Assembly (NCBI GenBank): GCA_030145625.1
Contig: JAQYVF010000027.1
Coordinates: 1 to 53,906, forward strand
Direction of reading: 5' to 3'
From: Desulfocapsa sp.
Lineage (GTDB): Bacteria > Desulfobacterota > Desulfobulbia > Desulfobulbales > Desulfocapsaceae
DNA length: 53,906 bases
Below are positions 17,663-25,913 of the stretch, one piece after another (within the stretch, counting starts at the first letter, position 1; every line of letters starts with the position of its first letter). The notes under the pieces were generated by a model. It did not search any database, was not told the origin of the DNA, and saw only the letters and a list, made by a program, of their open reading frames with translations. Both the position numbers and the translations under genes were made by a program.

Positions 17663-17678
17663 TGGCATGTTTTTTGCA
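17663..17678 (+). promoter_or_regulatory. Candidate sigma-54 (-24/-12) promoter for lpxC
   Basis: TGGCATGTTTTTTGCA matches the consensus TGGCACG-N4-TTGCW with one mismatch and the exact GG-N10-GC spacing. It lies 56 bases before the lpxC start. The rest of the 325-base gap after lpxK (17409-17662) shows no gene or strong hairpin. A single match by eye can be chance. Confidence 0.45.
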
Positions 17679-17733
17679 ACATTGTTGGTGTTTTTAAAGA
17701 TTCATGTTTCATTTATCATTACAAGGACCTACA

Positions 17734-18738
17734 ATGGCAAATTCTCTTAATCCTCATCAGTACACACTCAAAAAATCAGTCAGTTGCTGTGGGGTTGGTT
17801 TACACTCAGGCAATACCGTAAACCTGACCATCAAACCAGCTGCAGAAAATTCCGGGATCCGGTTTTTCCGCACTGACTTACTTGGCAAGAATTTTATTCC
17901 TGCCCATATGGACAATGTCGTAGACACCAGGCTTGCCACCACCATTGGTGAGGAAGGTATGCTGGTTTCGACCACAGAACATCTCATGGCAGCCCTGCAG
18001 GGATATGGTGTCGACAATGCAGACATCGAAATTGATGCCGCTGAAGTACCGATCATGGATGGTAGCGCCGGCCCCTTTATGCTGTTGCTGAAACGTGCCG
18101 GTCTAAAGAAACAGAGCGCTATGCGTAAGGTCCTGCGTATTACCAAAGAGATTGTCTTTAAATCCGGTGACGCAGAAATCAAAATCGTCCCTTACGAGGG
18201 ATTCAAGATCAGCGGGAAAATCCAGTTCGACGACACCTTAATTGACAAACAGTCCTATACCCTTGACCTCAGCTCTAAAAATTTCATTGAAGAAATTGCT
18301 CAAGCCAGGACATTTGGCTATGTTGAACAAGTCGAAGAACTCTGGGCCAACGGACTGGCCCTGGGTGGAACCCTGGACAATGTGATCGCCATTCACTGGG
18401 ACAGGAACAGTATCCTCAACGAAGGCGGGCTCCGCTTTGCAGACGAATTTATTCGGCACAAGGTCCTCGATCTCATTGGAGACCTGGCCTTAGTAGGTTG
18501 CCCCATCCTCGGCCATGTCATTGCCAGCCGCTGCGGACATACTCAGCACCTGGCTTTTATGAAAGCCCTTGCCCAGGCATCAGACTGCTGGGAAATTATT
18601 GAGATGAAAACCAACGGAGGACATTCTGTTTTCCAACAAGTTGCCACATCTACAAAGGCTGTGGGAAATCGAATAAGACCTTTTTTCACCAGCCCTGCTC
18701 TGACGACACCAAACAGGATCGCCCCGGCATCTTGCTGA
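17734..18738 (+). CDS. lpxC: UDP-3-O-acyl-N-acetylglucosamine deacetylase LpxC
   Basis: A 334-residue zinc deacetylase catalysing the first committed step of lipid A synthesis in the cytosol. Visible are GVGLHSGNTVNL at the N-terminus, the zinc-binding His in TTEHLMAAL, EVPIMDGSAGPF, ARTFGYVEQVEEL with the acyl-tunnel region, and the second pair of zinc ligands in HKVLDLIGDLAL. GHTQHLAFMKAL holds the catalytic His. A 30-residue tail rich in Ser/Pro/Thr follows the usual end. The ATG at 17734 has AAGGA at a good distance; an upstream in-frame start at 17704 would add ten residues. Confidence 0.95.
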   Translation: MANSLNPHQYTLKKSVSCCGVGLHSGNTVNLTIKPAAENSGIRFFRTDLLGKNFIPAHMDNVVDTRLATTIGEEGMLVSTTEHLMAALQGYGVDNADIEIDAAEVPIMDGSAGPFMLLLKRAGLKKQSAMRKVLRITKEIVFKSGDAEIKIVPYEGFKISGKIQFDDTLIDKQSYTLDLSSKNFIEEIAQARTFGYVEQVEELWANGLALGGTLDNVIAIHWDRNSILNEGGLRFADEFIRHKVLDLIGDLALVGCPILGHVIASRCGHTQHLAFMKALAQASDCWEIIEMKTNGGHSVFQQVATSTKAVGNRIRPFFTSPALTTPNRIAPASC

Positions 18739-18792
18739 CTAAAGAAAGCCTCGCACTGGCCCACCGGCCGGCCCTCCAAGCTATATACTCCT

Positions 18793-18823
18793 CCCACCCG
18801 CATAGATAGAACCAGCGGGTGGG
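18793..18823. terminator. GC-rich hairpin between convergent lpxC and yjbQ
   Basis: CCCACCCGC (18793-18801) pairs perfectly with GCGGGTGGG (18815-18823) around a 13-base loop. It sits between two convergent genes and could end transcription from either side, although no U-run follows. Confidence 0.5.
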
Positions 18824-18862
18824 AACATGAAGCAAACACAGTACAAGGTGGTCTACAGCTAA

Positions 18863-19279
18863 TCATTCTCCAATAATCTTCACCAACACCCTCTTTCTTC
18901 TCCGTCCGTCAAATTCACCGTAGAATATCTGTTCCCAGGTACCAAAATCAAGTTTTCCTTCAGTTATTGCCACAACCACCTCTCTCCCCATAACCTGCCG
19001 CTTCATGTGAGCATCGGCATTATCTTCGTACCCGTTATGACGATACTGTTCAACCGGTGCATGCGGTGCCAGTTTTTCCAACCACACATCATAATCATGA
19101 TGGAGCCCCGCCTCATCATCATTGATAAATACCGAGGCAGTAATATGCATGGCGTTGACAAGCAAAAGTCCTTCCGTAATTCCACTTTCTCGCAAACAGT
19201 CTTCAACAGTTGGGGTTATATTGACAAACCCTCTCCTGCTGGGCACTTCAAACCATAATTCTTTTCTGTAGCTTTTCAT
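18863..19279 (-). CDS. YjbQ/UPF0047 family protein
   Basis: A 138-residue protein of the UPF0047 family, annotated as secondary thiamine-phosphate synthase enzyme because E. coli YjbQ shows weak activity of that kind. Conserved parts visible are [29 protein letters not shown] with the His, and the [18 protein letters not shown] block carrying further metal-binding His residues. The end [15 protein letters not shown] is typical. The true physiological role in this organism is unknown. It stands alone between lpxC (convergent) and a sulfotransferase-like gene. Confidence 0.88.
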   Translation of the reverse strand: MKSYRKELWFEVPSRRGFVNITPTVEDCLRESGITEGLLLVNAMHITASVFINDDEAGLHHDYDVWLEKLAPHAPVEQYRHNGYEDNADAHMKRQVMGREVVVAITEGKLDFGTWEQIFYGEFDGRRRKRVLVKIIGE

Positions 19280-19335
19280 AATGCAGCACTCCCTAATAAT
19301 AAATCACTTCTCTAATTTGAGATGGAACAAAAGAG

Positions 19336-20526
19336 TCAGCCCTGATCTCTTGCAAATTTATTAAGTATAATTCTGAAACGCCTTTGCAGAAAATGATAAA
19401 TTGTTTTTTTAATATTCGCCAACCGTCGATTCTCGTTTCTCAGTTCCAAATTTTCATTTTTCAATTTTGAGTAATTAGTTTTCAGGTTTGAATTTTCATA
19501 CCTCAGCACTGCAATCTCAACAGCCATCTTTCCTGAAATCGGGAGAGCATAATCCAGGAGATCAAGGGGTTTTAATCCTTCCCAGGTTTCCGGACAGTTC
19601 GGAAAATCAATAATCGATTCTTCAAAAAGAACGCCATCATCTTTGTGTAAATATTTCCTTGCCACCGCTTTATTTGAACTATCATATTCTTGAAGAATCT
19701 TTTCACGATCAGATCGTCCAAAATATTTTGTATTCGTAGTGACTGCACCGCTCTTCATTAGATACTCGGCGAGTACATCCACAAAATAACCGTTATTGTT
19801 CAAATTCATATGTCGAAAATACTCTGTTACTTCTCGAGGAGGAGAAATATGTGCCTCTTTGAGTTCCAAAGGTAAGTTATCGACTATTGATAAAGGCAAA
19901 CCAGCAAGTTTGAAAAAATAGGCAACAGGGTCCGGTACAATAGTGCGAGGTTCAAAGGGCGCAACAAGTATATTCTCCTTACCGAATTCTTCAGCCCACC
20001 AATCAAGGATCAGCTCATAATCAGCACGCTTTCTCACTCTATCAAGTTGTCTATAATCATGAAGATATAACTTACTCCTGTCAGGTTTCTGCTTCACGAA
20101 TTGTCCATATAGCGATTCAAAGAAATAGTCCTGCCGCCTGACATAGGCAACAATCTTGATGTCATCAAAATAATCCCTATAGCGACCCATTAATTTTGGA
20201 ATTCCACGTGTTGCCTGGCTCAACCCCTCCTCGCTGATGATCGCATAACGGCACCCTGAATCGGTTATCTCTTTTACCGATAATTCAAAGAGCTCATCAA
20301 AATCACACACCTTCAAATCTTCCTGCAGATGGGACATTTTCAACTTATTAATGATCGACAAATAAAGGTATGAATGCTTTATCAAGCCAGGGTTAGGCCG
20401 ATCATCAATAACTGGATAACAAACATCAAACTCCTTCAGACGCTCTCGATGTTCATCCAAGTACAATTGTATCAGTGAGGTTGCTGTCTTATGCCAACCA
20501 ATATGTATAAATAATGTTTTTTTCAT
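19336..20526 (-). CDS. Sulfotransferase-like protein with C-terminal coiled coil
   Basis: About 396 residues. The N-terminus LFIHIGWHKTATSLIQ (residues about 4-19) resembles the PAPS 5'-phosphosulfate-binding loop (HxGxHKTGTTxxQ) of carbohydrate sulfotransferases and related capsule proteins. ISEEGLSQ and IVAYVRRQDYFFESLYGQF fit the 3'-phosphate-binding strand of that fold. The last 60 residues have heptads of Leu and Asn (NSNLKTNYSKLKNENLEL) and a basic end, which suggests a coiled coil. I cannot confirm sulfotransferase activity from sequence alone. The frame extends to 20544, but the ATG at 20526 begins the conserved motif. No partner genes are adjacent. Confidence 0.65.
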   Translation of the reverse strand: MKKTLFIHIGWHKTATSLIQLYLDEHRERLKEFDVCYPVIDDRPNPGLIKHSYLYLSIINKLKMSHLQEDLKVCDFDELFELSVKEITDSGCRYAIISEEGLSQATRGIPKLMGRYRDYFDDIKIVAYVRRQDYFFESLYGQFVKQKPDRSKLYLHDYRQLDRVRKRADYELILDWWAEEFGKENILVAPFEPRTIVPDPVAYFFKLAGLPLSIVDNLPLELKEAHISPPREVTEYFRHMNLNNNGYFVDVLAEYLMKSGAVTTNTKYFGRSDREKILQEYDSSNKAVARKYLHKDDGVLFEESIIDFPNCPETWEGLKPLDLLDYALPISGKMAVEIAVLRYENSNLKTNYSKLKNENLELRNENRRLANIKKTIYHFLQRRFRIILNKFARDQG

Positions 20527-20544
20527 CTGTTTATAAGTAATCAC

Positions 20545-20836
20545 TTTATAGGTAGCCTAACAATCCTGAAAATTCTTCAGTTCTCCAATTATTCACAAGA
20601 ACCTATCTTGATTTTATTGTTTTTTCCAGGTGTTTTGCAGTTGCTTATGAAATACCTCGGAGACTTTCAGAAAACCTATTTTCATTCCATTCATAACAAA
20701 TTCAAACAGACATTTCCCGCCGCAAGAGCACTCGCCACAGACCGATTCTTCATTTATATTCCAGCTCACCGAGTTACGGTAACAATTGACGACGAAAAAT
20801 TTATTCGTAAAACAGAAGGGATAATACTGACTATAG
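20545..20836. other. Intergenic, nothing recognised
   Basis: About 290 bases between the sulfotransferase-like gene and the IS3 remnant. An 84-codon frame at 20608-20862 has no ribosome binding site or family resemblance, so I do not call it. Confidence 0.45.
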
Positions 20837-20937
20837 AGGCTGATCATAGATCTGCTTGCTAAAATTGGCGAACTTACGGTGGAACGTTATTTTTCAGCAA
20901 AAGCCTTCGGTCGTTGAGCCTTTACCAAAGGGAGTCT

Positions 20938-21360
20938 ATGATTGACCCCGGTCATTCTCGACTCAGCATTGTTCGGCAATGCAAACTATTGTGTGTGAAC
21001 CGTTCAACGTTCTATTATCAGGCTACAGGGGAAAAACCTTTTAACCTTAAGGGTACCTTGAAAAATTAGATTTTTTGTTCAAAACCGAGGCATGAGAAAA
21101 ATTTTACCGCAAGTGCCCTGCAAGAATCACCCTAACGAATAAGGATAGATTGTGCGAAAGAAGCGAGCCACGATCTTATCCTGGGTTGGAACTACGGGTA
21201 CAAGTACCCTTGGGGTGCATATTTTTGATATTACGAGGATAAAATTTTTCTCACAACGAAGAGTTTGGGCGAAAAGGCAATTTTGCTAGGTGGCCTCAAG
21301 TCTGGACGACAAGACCCCTGATGAGGCATACTGGAAATTACCTCGGCCCAGAGCTGCGCC
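20938..21360 (+). pseudogene. IS3-family OrfB transposase, both ends only
   Basis: The N-terminal fragment (MIDPGHSRLSIVRQCK... VNRSTFYYQATGEKPF) and the C-terminal fragment (DDKTPDEAYWKLPRP) match the HTH_21 start and the integrase end of IS3-group OrfB. The catalytic rve domain between them is gone, replaced by a 252-base repeat. Reading through gives stops within the repeat. Confidence 0.8.
21044..21295 (-). repeat. Dispersed repeat, long copy B
   Basis: The reverse complement of this block matches copy A at 1272-1418 over both ends but carries about 105 extra bases in the middle. It contains internal dyads: TGAGAAAAATTTTA near 21092 is repeated inverted as TAAAATTTTTCTCA near 21240, and GGGTACAAGTACCC lies between them near 21197. 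Its ends are loosely inverted (TTAAGGGTACCT at the left, AGGTGGCCTCAA at the right). It contains only a 45-codon frame (VRKKRATILSWVG...) with no evidence of function. It sits inside the IS3 OrfB remnant. Confidence 0.75.
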
Positions 21361-21449
21361 GGACCGTTACTGAAACTGGTGGCCTAATAATTAAATAAAT
21401 TCCACCTTATTTACGCTACCAAGCTGTCCGAACAGGTGGGACCACTTCT

Positions 21450-22445
21450 CTAATAGCTTGCATCTGTAACAGCATTCGATAATTCATGTTTAGCAATATC
21501 TAGATTTTTTTGAGCAGATGGATAGAATTTAGGATAGAGGTCGATTGCTTTTTCAAATGCCAGGATTGCCTCTCTGTATTTTTTTATAGTTAAAAACTCA
21601 TACCCCATATTGTTGTAAGCCACCGCCACATTTTCAGCCCCTCGTTTAAAAGAATCCATTGCTTCTTCATAGAAGCCGAGCTGAAAGTAGGCAAGCGCAA
21701 GGTTATTATAAATTTTTTTATTATTTGAGATTTTTACTAATGTTTTAAGCAACTGAACTGATTCTTCAAAATTACCATTCAGATAATAAGTGACTGCCAA
21801 ATTGTTACTAATCGTTACATCGCGCGGTTGATAAGCCAATGCTGTCTTGAACCGAGTAATTGCCTGATCGTATTTTTGTTGCCTACTGTATATCAAACCA
21901 AGAAATTCATGTGATTGGTATTGCTCTGAATTGATCTCCAGTGCAGCAAAAAAATCCTGCTCTGCCTCCACAAATTTCCCCAGTCCGAAGTATGCCTTAG
22001 CACGACCTTCAAGAGCCACCGAATCCTCACTATTTATGGCAATCAATTTTTCATAGACGGCTTCTGCCTCAATAAATTTACTTTTTTTGAGCAACAACCC
22101 TCCTTGCTTATGAACAATAGACACATTATCCGGTTCAACCCCAAGTCCTTTTACGTAATAAATATAGGCCCTGTTCAGATCCCCTCTCGACAAATATCGA
22201 TCACCAAGTTCTTCAAATTCTCCTGCTGTCCGTTTTTCCTCTAAAACCGGTTCTGATATTAGTTCATGCGCCGCCTGCTGCCGTTCGATCTGTTTATCAA
22301 GATTATAGCCCCCATCATTCTGAAAATATGAACAACTGTTCAAAAGCAAGGGAACAGTCAGTATGACAAAAACCATGAGTGGTTTGCTAATATACTGAAA
22401 TAATGAACGAACGACATTTGTGTTGAAAATTAAGTCCTTTTTCAT
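21450..22445 (-). CDS. TPR-repeat lipoprotein of the Tad locus (TadD-like)
   Basis: A 331-residue protein with a long basic N-terminus, a hydrophobic segment and a lipobox (LLLNSC, Cys near residue 38). From about residue 60 it carries at least six tetratricopeptide repeats (for example AYIYYVKGLGVEPDN, AYFGLGKFVEAEQDF, NLAVTYYLNGNFEE, NNMGYEFLTIKKYREAI). TadD lipoproteins of this form help secretin assembly in Tad/Flp systems, which fits its place at the end of the operon; the exact role is inferred. Its stop abuts the right end of the dead IS3 element. Confidence 0.8.
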   Translation of the reverse strand: MKKDLIFNTNVVRSLFQYISKPLMVFVILTVPLLLNSCSYFQNDGGYNLDKQIERQQAAHELISEPVLEEKRTAGEFEELGDRYLSRGDLNRAYIYYVKGLGVEPDNVSIVHKQGGLLLKKSKFIEAEAVYEKLIAINSEDSVALEGRAKAYFGLGKFVEAEQDFFAALEINSEQYQSHEFLGLIYSRQQKYDQAITRFKTALAYQPRDVTISNNLAVTYYLNGNFEESVQLLKTLVKISNNKKIYNNLALAYFQLGFYEEAMDSFKRGAENVAVAYNNMGYEFLTIKKYREAILAFEKAIDLYPKFYPSAQKNLDIAKHELSNAVTDASY

Positions 22446-22517
22446 AATTAGCAGATTTTATTTTGATCTCCGAACCAAGGAGACCTTATTTCAAAAGACA
22501 CAAAAAAGTTTGCCATA

Positions 22518-23846
22518 TTAATAGGTTGAAGCAAGTAAAGACTCTTTTGCCAACGTAGAATAATCAACAACGATTTGAGCATAGCCTTCAGGGAATCGCA
22601 CATTCGCCAGATCCTTTCCCAATAGCACCCTTACTCCAATGGATGCTCTTTCGAGAGAATCGACCTTTTCTATATTCTGAGCTCCCGGAATAACCCTGGC
22701 AAGTTCTTTTGCCACCAGTAAATACCCTTCTCTATAGAATATCACACTGTTATCAAAGTAAAAGTTTTTCGCGTTGGTTATCCTGCGAATATTAAAGCCA
22801 TGACCACGGAAATAATCCGCACTTCTTCCCGCCATACCGGTAACTCCGTTACCGTTAGACACCTCTACAGCACCGTTTGAATGATTCTCGGAAGCTTGTA
22901 TTCGATTTCGGACAATTGTTTTATTTATCTTCTCCGTAACAAGTCTGACGGTCGCATTATTCTTCGGTATTGAAGAGACGAATTCATGAGTAGCCTTCTT
23001 ATCAGCAACACGTATGTTTTCCTTTGAAGGACTCACCCTCTCCTCTATTACCGTACTCACACTTGGCAGCCGATCAAAACGATCAGGAATGTCAACCTCA
23101 GACGTTACGACCTCGTTAATCTCAACCCCACTCTGTACCTCCTCGGAAAAAGAATTATCGGGTATTTCGTAAATCGGATCAATCAACGATGTTTCATTGT
23201 TATTTCCTGCTGGTTCAAAAAATGTTTCGGCAGCCGTCGCAACACTCAACTCTTTCGATATCAGTTCATCCGAGTTCTTCTCCAGGTCAACAATCGTTTG
23301 CGCAAGCTTTAAGTTATTTCTTATGCGATTGTTGTCCTCTGACAATCGTACAGCCTCATGCAATAACGCAAGTCCTTTTTCATAATCCCCACATAAGAGA
23401 CTTGAGCAAGCATAATTATTATACAAATATGCTCCCTTTGAATCGCACTGTAGGGCCTGTTCATATGAATCGCGTGCCTTTTCACAGCGTTTAAGGGCAT
23501 CGTAAGACATTGCTATTCCATTATAGGCCTTACAGTAGCTGCTGTCATTGCGCACAGCTTTGATAAATTCTGTAATGGATTTAGAATATTTCCCTTGTTG
23601 CTGATAGTACCGTCCCAGTTTGTAATGAGAGGTAGAAAGAGTTGACACCGGACGTACAGATGACCAGAATTTTTCGGCTGCTTTTTTATTTTTCAGCGTT
23701 CTCTTTTCAGTATCCAGCATATTAAAATATGAAAACTGGTTATCATGATAACCGCAGCCACTCAAAAACAAGGAAAAGAGGAGCAGACTCAGAAATTTAC
23801 TTCTCCAAACATTTCCTCTCTTTTCTGCAATCCATTTTCTTTTCAT
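22518..23846 (-). CDS. TPR lipoprotein with C-terminal LytR_C domain, Tad locus
   Basis: A 442-residue protein. The signal peptide ends in a lipobox (LFSLFLSGCG). Residues about 65-190 hold TPR units (HYKLGRYYQQQGKYSKSI, AYNGIAMSYDALKRCEKA, LYNNYACSSLLCGDYEKG). A low-complexity, acidic linker follows. Residues about 325-420 fit the LytR_C domain: VEVSNGNGVTGMAGRSADYF and FNIRRITNAKNF, with the GVRVLLGKDL end. LytR_C domains occur at the ends of LCP proteins and in some pilus-associated TPR proteins. It begins 4 bases after tadC and is probably an envelope assembly factor for the pilus. Confidence 0.8.
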   Translation of the reverse strand: MKRKWIAEKRGNVWRSKFLSLLLFSLFLSGCGYHDNQFSYFNMLDTEKRTLKNKKAAEKFWSSVRPVSTLSTSHYKLGRYYQQQGKYSKSITEFIKAVRNDSSYCKAYNGIAMSYDALKRCEKARDSYEQALQCDSKGAYLYNNYACSSLLCGDYEKGLALLHEAVRLSEDNNRIRNNLKLAQTIVDLEKNSDELISKELSVATAAETFFEPAGNNNETSLIDPIYEIPDNSFSEEVQSGVEINEVVTSEVDIPDRFDRLPSVSTVIEERVSPSKENIRVADKKATHEFVSSIPKNNATVRLVTEKINKTIVRNRIQASENHSNGAVEVSNGNGVTGMAGRSADYFRGHGFNIRRITNAKNFYFDNSVIFYREGYLLVAKELARVIPGAQNIEKVDSLERASIGVRVLLGKDLANVRFPEGYAQIVVDYSTLAKESLLASTY

Positions 23847-23850
23847 AGTC

Positions 23851-24810
23851 TCACCCCTGTATAATCACTCGGAGCACTTGAATCGCCGCAGGCCCCGCAA
23901 TAACAACAAAAAATGCCGGGAAAATAAAAAGTATCAAAGGAACAGTGAGCTTTACAGGCAGCTTTGCCGCCAATTCTTCAAGTCTGCTATATCTCTTTTG
24001 TCTCATTTCTTCTGCATGTATCCTGAGTGCATTTGCCACTCCGGTTCCATATTTATCTGCCTGAATGAGAAGACTTACCAGGTTGTCAATATCAGGTAAC
24101 CCTGCCCGCAGAGCAAGGTTTTTAAGACAGGAATTACGTGACCTTCCGGTTTTCAACTCAAGCGACAGGATTTTAAATTCTTTAGCCAGTTCGGGACTGG
24201 TAATATAAATCTCCTGCGACACTCTGCGGATTGCGGCATCAATTCCCATACCTGCCTCCACACATACCATCAACAAATCCATTGCATCCGGAAAAGTTCT
24301 ACTCAATTCTTTCTTCCGATAGTGAGCAACCACTCGCAGCCAGAGAACCGGTAGAAAGTAACCAACATACCCAAGCACAAGTGTAGTCAATAATGTCGCG
24401 CCATTAATGGGCCGAAAGTAAACAAAGTGAGAAATCATCAGCAGTATAACCGGGAGCAGAAAAAAGATGGCTCTTACTATCCGGTAAGAACGTATTGAGT
24501 TGCGGTTATAAATGCCCGCCCGCTGGTAAAAAAGCGGGGTATCGGAATAAATGCTTGTGTCGGCATCTTTTTTTCTTTTGCCAGACAATTTAAGAAACTC
24601 AAAAACCCCTTTTCCTTTTTCCCCTCTCTCTTCTGAAACAGGAACATCCAGCCCCTTCCCTTTATCACTCCACTTTTTTGTCCGCTTTATCAGATCTTTT
24701 TCTTTTTGCCGACCAGACAAAAAGAATGATAGAGCGACGTAAAGGAGAATGATAACGACAAATGTTGCCACTGACAGGATCAAGGGTGTATTTTCCATAA
24801 AATTACTCAC
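23851..24810 (-). CDS. tadC: Tad pilus inner membrane platform protein TadC
   Basis: A 319-residue T2SSF-domain protein. It has an N-terminal membrane helix, a charged segment, two central helices (IFFLLPVILLMISHFVYF and a second), and the TadC core FPDAMDLLMVCVEAGMGIDAA with ELAKEFKILSLELKTGR and the final helices KLTVPLILFIFPAFFVVI. TadB and TadC form the inner membrane base driven by TadA. Its ATG overlaps the stop of tadB by four bases. Confidence 0.93.
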   Translation of the reverse strand: MSNFMENTPLILSVATFVVIILLYVALSFFLSGRQKEKDLIKRTKKWSDKGKGLDVPVSEERGEKGKGVFEFLKLSGKRKKDADTSIYSDTPLFYQRAGIYNRNSIRSYRIVRAIFFLLPVILLMISHFVYFRPINGATLLTTLVLGYVGYFLPVLWLRVVAHYRKKELSRTFPDAMDLLMVCVEAGMGIDAAIRRVSQEIYITSPELAKEFKILSLELKTGRSRNSCLKNLALRAGLPDIDNLVSLLIQADKYGTGVANALRIHAEEMRQKRYSRLEELAAKLPVKLTVPLILFIFPAFFVVIAGPAAIQVLRVIIQG

Positions 24811-25763
24811 ATATCCAGTTGTACCAATCTATACATTATAAAAGAACCGATGCTCATCATTGTCAAAGCAGTGATTATCATATACGGGCCTAGTGGGTCA
24901 CTTGCCAAAAGAAGAATATACTCTGGGTTAAGCATGAGTATCGCTCCTCCTGAAAAAAACGGTAATGCCAGTAGAATCATTGCGGACAGTTTCCCTTCTG
25001 CTGCCAATGTTTTTACTTTTTCCCGGAAACGAAATTTTTTTCGGATAACTCCTGAAATTTTCACAAGCATCTCGACCAGATTACCTCCGGTTTCTCGCTG
25101 AATAATCACAGATGTGACAAAAAATCTGAGCTCTGGAGAATCAATCCTACGTGAGAAATTTCTCAATGAAGAATCAAGGTCTCTGCCAAAATTGATTTCT
25201 TCAACAATACGATTAAATTCTTCACCTATTGGATCAGCCATTTCTTCGGCCACCATTTTAAAACTGGCCAATATTGAATGGCCAGCCTTTAAGGAATAAC
25301 CCATGAGATCGAGAGCATCAGGAAACAGAGTCTCGAATCGATTTCGTCTTTCCTTACGTTTATAGAGAAGATAAAAGAAAGGTAGCAAAGCCCCGGCACA
25401 CGAGATGACAATGGAAAGAGGAAGAACTGCCTGTAATGATGCACAGATCAGAAAAGATACGGCCCCAACAATCAGAGTAAAAAGGATAAACACACCAGCA
25501 AGAGTTTTCACACCACCCTGCTGCATAAGTTCGTCCAACTTTCCAACCGCAGGAATCGCTGCGAGAATAGCGTCAAACAACTTAATATCGCTGAATTTTC
25601 GATAATACAGGATGTCGAGCTCTTCTTCTTCCTGCAAACCAGTTGAATAACGTTCTGCGACCCTATTGACCGAACGTGTTTCAGGTTTTTGAAATAGCGA
25701 GTAAACCAGTTCGAATACAATTAGAATGAGAAAAAAGAGTGCGGCAGAGAAAGCAATTTCCAT
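24807..25763 (-). CDS. tadB: Tad pilus inner membrane platform protein TadB
   Basis: A 318-residue T2SSF-domain membrane protein. An N-terminal helix (FFLILIVFELVYSLF), two central helices near residues 90-130, and the conserved TadB block LFPDALDLMGYSLKAGHSI with GEEFNRIVEEINFGRDL and FFVTSVIIQRETGGNL. It pairs with TadC and the TadA ATPase to assemble Flp pili. It is followed by an overlapping tadC and preceded by a 150-base gap after tadA. Confidence 0.93.
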   Translation of the reverse strand: MEIAFSAALFFLILIVFELVYSLFQKPETRSVNRVAERYSTGLQEEEELDILYYRKFSDIKLFDAILAAIPAVGKLDELMQQGGVKTLAGVFILFTLIVGAVSFLICASLQAVLPLSIVISCAGALLPFFYLLYKRKERRNRFETLFPDALDLMGYSLKAGHSILASFKMVAEEMADPIGEEFNRIVEEINFGRDLDSSLRNFSRRIDSPELRFFVTSVIIQRETGGNLVEMLVKISGVIRKKFRFREKVKTLAAEGKLSAMILLALPFFSGGAILMLNPEYILLLASDPLGPYMIITALTMMSIGSFIMYRLVQLDM

Positions 25764-25913
25764 TGTTCACCTCTTCCAATCCATAAAGACCAATAACCAA
25801 TTAGATATTCATTAAAAAGCCGACGCTTTAAAAAAACACTCGTTCAAAATGATATGATTGTTGTTCCCTTCAACCTTCGACCTTTGAGCCAGTGACCTCA
25901 ACAGCGCCAAAGA

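Larger units (their letters stand above)
20837..21447 (+). mobile_element. Degraded IS3-family element interrupted by repeat copy B
   Basis: Three pieces of one IS3-type element lie in order. Positions 20837-20920 encode the end of OrfA (DLLAKIGELTVERYFSAKA, stop). Positions 20938-21043 encode the start of OrfB (MIDPGHSRLSIVRQCKLL, then VNRSTFYYQ). Positions 21296-21360 encode the end of OrfB (SLDDKTPDEAYWKLPRPRAA, stop), followed by the right end with GTGGGACCACTTCT near 21433-21446. About 230 OrfB codons with the DDE residues are missing and repeat copy B stands in their place. The element cannot transpose by itself. Confidence 0.8.

Noticed and set aside
20608-20862. 84-codon reading frame in the gap before the IS3 remnant
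   Set aside because: It has no ribosome binding site, no family resemblance, and runs into IS debris.
21151-21289. Small protein encoded by repeat copy B (VRKKRATILSWVG...)
   Set aside because: The matching part is deleted in copy A and there is no upstream ribosome binding site; the frame is more likely a by-product of the repeat.
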